In this document: positions 58,523-64,000 of the stretch, in pieces
Layout: each line of letters opens with the position of its first letter
Numbering within the stretch: the stretch's first letter is position 1
NCBI GenBank assembly: GCA_038025085.1
Contig: CM076144.1
Coordinates: 2,790,001-2,854,000 of the forward strand
DNA from: Tetragonia tetragonoides
Lineage: Eukaryota > Streptophyta > Magnoliopsida > Caryophyllales > Aizoaceae
Reading direction: 5' to 3'
DNA length: 64,000 bases
Translations under genes and position numbers: made by a program
The notes under the pieces: generated by a model
What the model was told of the DNA's origin: nothing
The model's database searches: none
Seen by the model: only the letters and a program-made list of their open reading frames with translations

Positions 58523-60089
58523 AAGATTAGGATCTTACTGTTATTTCAATAGATTATGATTGTATACCACCAATCTCATTTAATATTAATAAATTTTACA
58601 ACCCTTTATGTTTCAAAGCTAGCAAGGGCAATTGAAAAGTATATTTAGGCCATTACATAAAAGAGGCTACATAGCTACTTATATACTCCAAAAGGCTATT
58701 TATATGTTTTGAAATTCATAGCCAAGCTAAATTTGGGCCGTTAATTGTTTTGATAGCTAGAGACAAAAAAAATGGTGTTAAAGAGAAGTAAATGTTATAT
58801 AGAGTCAAAACCGGAGCAACTGGGGTTTGTCTTGTGACTTGAAGACAGTGGGGGGATGACCGGCTTTTTATCTCGTCCAACTGACAAATGACAATAAAAT
58901 CCCCGGTTTGCAGTTTCAACCGGTGACCGGCGCCGTTCACGGCCACAGTCAACTCATCTCCTCGGCACGTGTACTTGTCCATGTGGGGCTGACGCGGCCA
59001 CGCTTTGCCAAAATTTAACACAAACCTAAATAAAAACAAAAAAAATAAAACAAGTTCTGTTTTTGTATAATTGTATTTGTGGGGGTTATGTCCATTTGTT
59101 CCTAGCTAGCTGCTATAATTTGGGTATCTGGCTGTTGTATTTTAGTTGTATGGTTTAGAATCCCACCATCAGAAATTTTTGGAGGCCTTTAAGCTTCGGG
59201 AAAGAGAGATTTGCATTTAGGAGGATAAGGAGGTGCCTCGAATTAGGGGATTTTTATTTTGCACTTTTTTTTTTTTTTTTTTATAACTTTAAAACAAATT
59301 TCCCCCAAATCACCTATTCAACAGACTTCAATTAATTAATTTGTTTTTCTCTTTTTCATTAAGTAAGCAATATTACTATTGGCCATATTTTTTTTCTTTG
59401 AGAGGGGAATATGAGACTTTCATTCATAGAAAAGTCATACGACATATAGATCGAAAATAAACATAGAATATATACTAAATCAACAGTAACAATAACAAAT
59501 CTGCTTACAAAACAATTAACTAGAATACCCGAGCGCGACTCCCAACATGCATAGTAACCATGTGCTTCCTTTGATGCTTCATCTTTAACGGAAGTGGAGA
59601 TCTTCACCGCAAGTACCGTAATTGTTTGCTCACAAAACGTTGTATGATACCATCAATCTTGTGCATCCCGTCCCCGAATTCATATTACTTGATACTAAAT
59701 CGCACAATAAGCGAAGAGAGGATCCTACAAAGAGGAAAAATATAAAAATCCCTAATAACTCCACAAGAGGGAGAGAAAATTTATTCCACTTAGAGTGCAT
59801 AAACTAGAAATCAATGACAAAAAGAGGTGGAAAACATGAATCACAGGCCGGGAATGGCCTAAATCGGCCCTCCCGGCCTGAAAATTTGTTCTAGTAAGGG
59901 TTAGTGGTTGAGAGAAGAAGAGGAGACGCAAAAAGAGAGGCTAGGATTTTTTTGTTTACTATTGGCCATATTGGGTAACCTTTTCGCGAGGATTACACAA
60001 ATTTGATTCTAATACTGAATTGAATTAATGCTAATAAAGATCTAGGGATACCGGACATATCAAATTTACATGTCCTGTGTTGAACTTTT
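58523..60089. other. Intergenic, no gene seen
   Basis: A GC-richer patch at about 58800-59010 contains CACGTG, but the frame across it resembles no protein I know. The remainder is AT-rich. Confidence 0.4.
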
Positions 60090-60099
60090 TTTGGATAAC

Positions 60100-60525
60100 T
60101 AATCGACTGTATGGTTTCCATGCTGTACCTGAACTTCATCACAATGTTGGACAATAATCATTCGTACATCATGCAGAAGATTCCGTATCTATCAGGGTGC
60201 ATCCCATTTTCCAATTAAAGCTTGATAACAACCAAATATCACCTTCTAATTGAATGTACTGATTATCTCGTGAAACTGCATCACGTATTCCATTCTGCAT
60301 TGACGTGGCTTTTGCAATCAAAATAGAAGTCGTTCATAACTTTTCTACTCTACTATATATTGGAATTTGGAACACATCTTGAATTTCGGAGAATAAACCA
60401 ATACGCAGCTGAAGAACTCAAAAAAAAAGCATCAAAATTAACTTTAACGAGCCCATCCTCTAGATTATGTATGATGCTTATTAGCGGGTTGATTCACCTC
60501 CAATCAATATACTTATAAATGTACC

Positions 60526-60614
<89 letters not shown>

Positions 60615-61050
60615 TAATAATTAATAATAATAATTATAATCTACGACCGATACTACATAATCATTCGCAGAATGCAGTTGTCGGATAACCAACCAAATAA
60701 GCATGCGATTATCACTTTAGTTGCCCTGTTTGCAACTCTAGCCCTTTTGTATTCTCCTCAATCAATACTCTCGATTTCCAACTTCTAAATCTTCTATCAT
60801 TATTGGGATTGGTTCTTGTGCACAACCTTTATCATCCCTCATGAGCCCTATAACCTCTTTTACGCAGCTGGATCTTAAAAGACCATTCCAATAGCTCATT
60901 AAATGTAGTGGTGTTTGGCAAGCAATCATACATTCCCATTGAAGTATAGTCATCTCATCAATGCATTGTATTTCAAAGTGTTTGGGGAAGATAGAGGAGC
61001 GAGTACATCTTTGACATATATTCTTCAACCTTAATTGGCTACTTAAAAAT
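60100..61050 (-). pseudogene. Degenerate LINE-type remnant (zinc knuckle and RNase H)
   Basis: On the minus strand, 61045-60700 encodes a broken zf-RVT-like stretch (ICQRCTRSS, then a later QCIDEM segment). After the TAA microsatellite, LEDGLVKVNFDA matches the usual start of the RNase H (RVT_3) domain found at the end of plant LINE ORF2 and related proteins. IAKATSMQNGIRDAVSR.. and QYIQLEGD (about 60312-60230) correspond to its central helix and acidic site. Stops and frameshifts occur before and after each block. A dead LINE is most likely; a decayed RNase H-like host gene is the alternative. Confidence 0.6.
60527..60640. repeat. TAA microsatellite inside the LINE-type remnant
   Basis: About 30 AAT/TAA units, the last few interrupted by TTAATAATT. 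It separates the zinc-knuckle-like and RNase H-like blocks. Confidence 0.95.
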
Positions 61051-61967
61051 TTGACATATGCACCCTATTACTATTAACGACATTAATTGAAATAACACAT
61101 GAGAGCCAATGATTAGACAATAATTAGTGAGCAAAGATTGGGTCTCTAATTATGATTGGCAGAAGATTAAGGGAGTAATATTATTGTTATCAAGTCCAAC
61201 TCAGCAAAGGAACATATGGAGTACACAATTCGCCACATAAAATGGTGTACATGCACTCAAAAAGCCAGAAATTCTTGGTGGGGTTCAGCTACTACTAACT
61301 TTATACCGTACAAATATAACAAATTGTCGTCAAATAGAGACAAAACCCAAGTACAAATTTAGAGTTATTTTAAAATAAAAAATAGTTAATCAAAGAGTCA
61401 AAGTACACAAAAATAATTATTTTTTGAAGGGAAAATAAATAATGTTAAGGCAGTGATTACTGATTAGGTGAAGGTGAGATTTAACGGTACCTGATTTTCG
61501 GGCGACCATACCCTTCTCCACTCGTGGGCACGACCTATTGCCGGGGAGCTATTTTTTCTTTTAAAATAATTTATGCACCATTTTACTTAATTAGCTACAT
61601 AAGTATTTCACAAATATCTCATAAGCAGATTATTATGAGGTGGCAAAGTATAATGTTTATAATGTACTTCCAAGTTCCAATACGTACATGAGATGGGTCG
61701 TTTGGCCTTAACATTAGTTAATTATTACTATAATGCTACTGAGATACTGTCGAAGTTCAAAATCCAAGTACAAGTGTAGTAGTGGGTCGGTATTTCTTAT
61801 TTTCTTTTATTCGGTTAGATATGAAACAACTTATTTTATTCATTTATTTTTAGGATGATCCCTTACTTAACTTGTATGTGATATTACTCTCTTCCTACTA
61901 AAACGGCTAACAACTGAGTATTAAGTATTCGAACAATATTAAACTCATAGTTGTGAGGTTGGATTTC
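61051..61967. other. Intergenic, no gene seen
   Basis: AT-rich DNA without supported features. Confidence 0.4.
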
Positions 61968-62141
61968 ATGGCAAAGATCATGGTTCCCACTAAGTCCTCT
62001 TTGCTGAGTCTGTCTGCAATATTTATCTTGTTAGCTTGCCTGGTGTGTGTGGTTTGCAATTACAAGCTATTGTATACACTCGAAATTTATGCAGTGCACA
62101 CCTTAAGAATAGTGGTTGCGGATTCTCGTATAAAAAAATAA
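61968..62141 (+). CDS. Possible small secreted peptide frame (57 aa)
   Basis: Starts MAKIMVPTKSSLLSLSAIFI.. with a hydrophobic core (LLACLVCVVC) like a signal peptide, followed by about 25 mixed residues and a stop. I recognise no family. It could be the first exon or a broken copy of a small peptide gene, or chance. No supporting downstream exon was found. Confidence 0.2.
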   Translation: MAKIMVPTKSSLLSLSAIFILLACLVCVVCNYKLLYTLEIYAVHTLRIVVADSRIKK

Positions 62142-64000
62142 TAATAATATTGGAACAACAACGGATTACTACAAAACATAAATCTATTATTTTTCTCTAT
62201 TGTGAGATTTGTGACAAGTATTTGGGTACGAAGAGGAAGTATGTCGGCATGCTTTTAATGTAGTACATTCAAAGCTAATGCAAATATGCAATTAATTTTC
62301 TTGATTATATTGTTATTATTATTATTATTATTAGTTTTTTTTTTTTTTGAGCTTGGTGTTGTTTGCAACTTGGGTACTTGCAACGGAATTGCTGTTAGAT
62401 TTGGGAGTGTGTATTTTTTTGAGAGTGTGTATTTGTTTATCATAATTTTTTTTTATTTTTATTTTTTTGTAATTTTGGTGAGACATGGTTACTTTTCAAT
62501 AAAATTAGAGTCACTCTTCACCATAAGTGACCGTGACCCCAACTGACTGCTAAGTCTCAAAATTAAATATATAAATATGCTCATCGAGGCACGACGCTGG
62601 GGTGGACCTTGTTGTCGCAATTTGATGCTATAATTTATTATGCTTTTTTTGGCGCAACGGTATATTGAAGAGGTTCTACAGACATTACATATTGTTACTG
62701 ACCAGAGGGCAATCAAATATTAACCTTTCAAAATTTAACAATGTGCAGAACATCTTCGAGTGGCACTGTAAAGTGTCAAGAGGTATCTCAATATTTATAT
62801 AATGTATGAATTTCGAACAGTTGCTAGTCGATATTAATGCTTGCTGATTTATTTGACTTCTGGGGATTGATTAATCAGGACTTGTATTTGATGAGAAACA
62901 ATATATAGTTGATTTTACAGGACGTGGTGCAGCACTAACTTTGTCGCAGTATTTGAAAATGAAAATTTCTGCACAATAATCTTCCTTTGATTCTCAGAAC
63001 GTTAATTTTTGGACCACCCTTTTGTTAACTTTGATTTCGGCGCCTATGCTAGACAGTGGACATTGCTAGTTGTAGATGTGTGGCAAGACTGGCTATGGGT
63101 TCAACACACGAGTCTTTAAATTCGAATGATCAATGAGATCTTAGTCTAGTTGTAGATGTGTACTCTTCGAAAATCTTGTTGGATTTGCAAAGCCTAGGCT
63201 GACAATTGTTTAGCTTGATTTTATTTTACTTGGGCGTTTAATACACGCCTTCTATTTCACCAAAAAAAAAAATGTTTTTGCCGGAAGACGGATAGCTGAA
63301 GAGTTTAGAACTCGGCCCATCGCACTGCTTTGGCCCATTGGCCATTCCAATGGATGGGCATTGGGCAGGACAGGGCTTTCCGTATGTTGCTTTTTAATGA
63401 ATCTGGGTCGGATGCATTTATTGGTCCACTAGATAAACCTAAAACCCACGTTCTTCCGCTGGGCCTGGGGTTGGAACACAATCTCTCTCTCACTCTCTCT
63501 GTCAATTGAACATCACAGATTTGTTCATTGGACTTCTTTTTTTTTTGACAAAGGCAATTACGAGGGGGAATGCTCATAAGCCCACAACACTCAAATGTCA
63601 CCCTCAATCCTAAAACAGAGGCAAACTCTAGCATTGAACTACCCAACTTATCTCATGTTCATTTGACTTTCGATTGATTGAATTGCTGCCCTCAATCAAT
63701 CTAGCCTCGCTAATTAGCAATTTTTTTTATTTTTATTTTTTTTTGCTTTTTAATTTGTCTATTCAATCATAATTCCTTTGATTGAATTGCTTCTTGTTTC
63801 TCTTAGATTTTTTTGAGTTAATTATTCATAGCTCCAATAAGATCAGATTCCATACAAATATAATCTCCTATAACTATTGCATTTTTCACCTTCGACTTCA
63901 AATCAAAAAGCATAAATCAATCTCAAAGACGAAATTCGGTCACAGTGAATTCAAGATTGCCAAAATCAAACAATGTACTACATATGATTAGTGAAGCAAC
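62142..64000. other. Intergenic, no gene seen
   Basis: AT-rich with several T tracts. The word CTAGTTGTAGATGTGT occurs twice, about 80 bp apart (around 63066 and 63147). No supported coding region reaches the window end. Confidence 0.4.

Noticed and set aside
58716..59039. 107-aa minus-strand frame in a GC-richer patch
   Set aside because: No recognisable domain, no splice or promoter context that I could support; kept only as an intergenic remark.

Overview
The window looks like nuclear DNA of a flowering plant, probably a eudicot. It is AT-rich, the genes have spliced exons with GT/AG borders, and the recognisable genes (an MTM1-type mitochondrial carrier, a PDV1 plastid-division factor, a cytokinin response factor of the AP2/ERF family and a miR169-like hairpin cluster) are plant genes. 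Transposons and their remnants fill most of the space between them. The style of the small repeats made me think of Caryophyllales, but that is only an impression.

Layout. 1-177: an open frame that may be the last exon of a plus-strand gene. 678-6728 (minus): a complete ten-exon MTM1/SLC25A39-like carrier, 428 aa, with a Tourist-type MITE in one intron. 7.9-9.6 kb: a non-autonomous Helitron inside a copia-type LTR remnant. 10.7-11.5 kb: a Stowaway MITE, a decayed MITE and a 118-bp TA tract. 11.7, 17.1 and 17.9 kb: three plus-strand hairpins related to MIR169, with a young, gag-deleted copia element (13849-16929) between the first and second. 20.3-24.35 kb: PDV1, two exons, 271 aa. 29.8-30.1 kb: a repeat with 13-bp flanking direct repeats. 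30508-34684: a complete hAT transposon with an intact 862-aa transposase, inverted termini and a perfect 8-bp target duplication. 39.1-40.8 kb (minus): a cytokinin response factor of 399 aa with a TATA box and CT-rich leader. 42.8-44.4 kb: three nested elements. 45.6-47.3 kb: a long-TIR element inserted into another copy of its own family, each with a perfect 8-bp duplication. 50.6-51.6 kb: two CAGTTCAG-rich MITEs. 52.9-57.75 kb: a tRNA-Val(AAC) gene cut in two by a nest of at least six elements, including a 2.8-kb solo LTR. 60.1-61.05 kb: a degenerate LINE-type zinc-knuckle/RNase H remnant interrupted by a TAA microsatellite.

The host genes do not form a functional group. MTM1 serves mitochondrial metal and glutathione homeostasis, PDV1 recruits the plastid-division ring, the CRF acts in cytokinin signalling, and the hairpins probably give NF-YA-directed small RNAs. 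The most unusual features are the split tRNA gene inside its transposon nest, the miR169-like cluster whose 5' arms consistently lack two bases, the intact hAT element, and several MITE families that share terminal sequence and 3-bp duplications but have interiors built from different short tandem words. All coordinates and splice sites were read by eye; no search or alignment was run.
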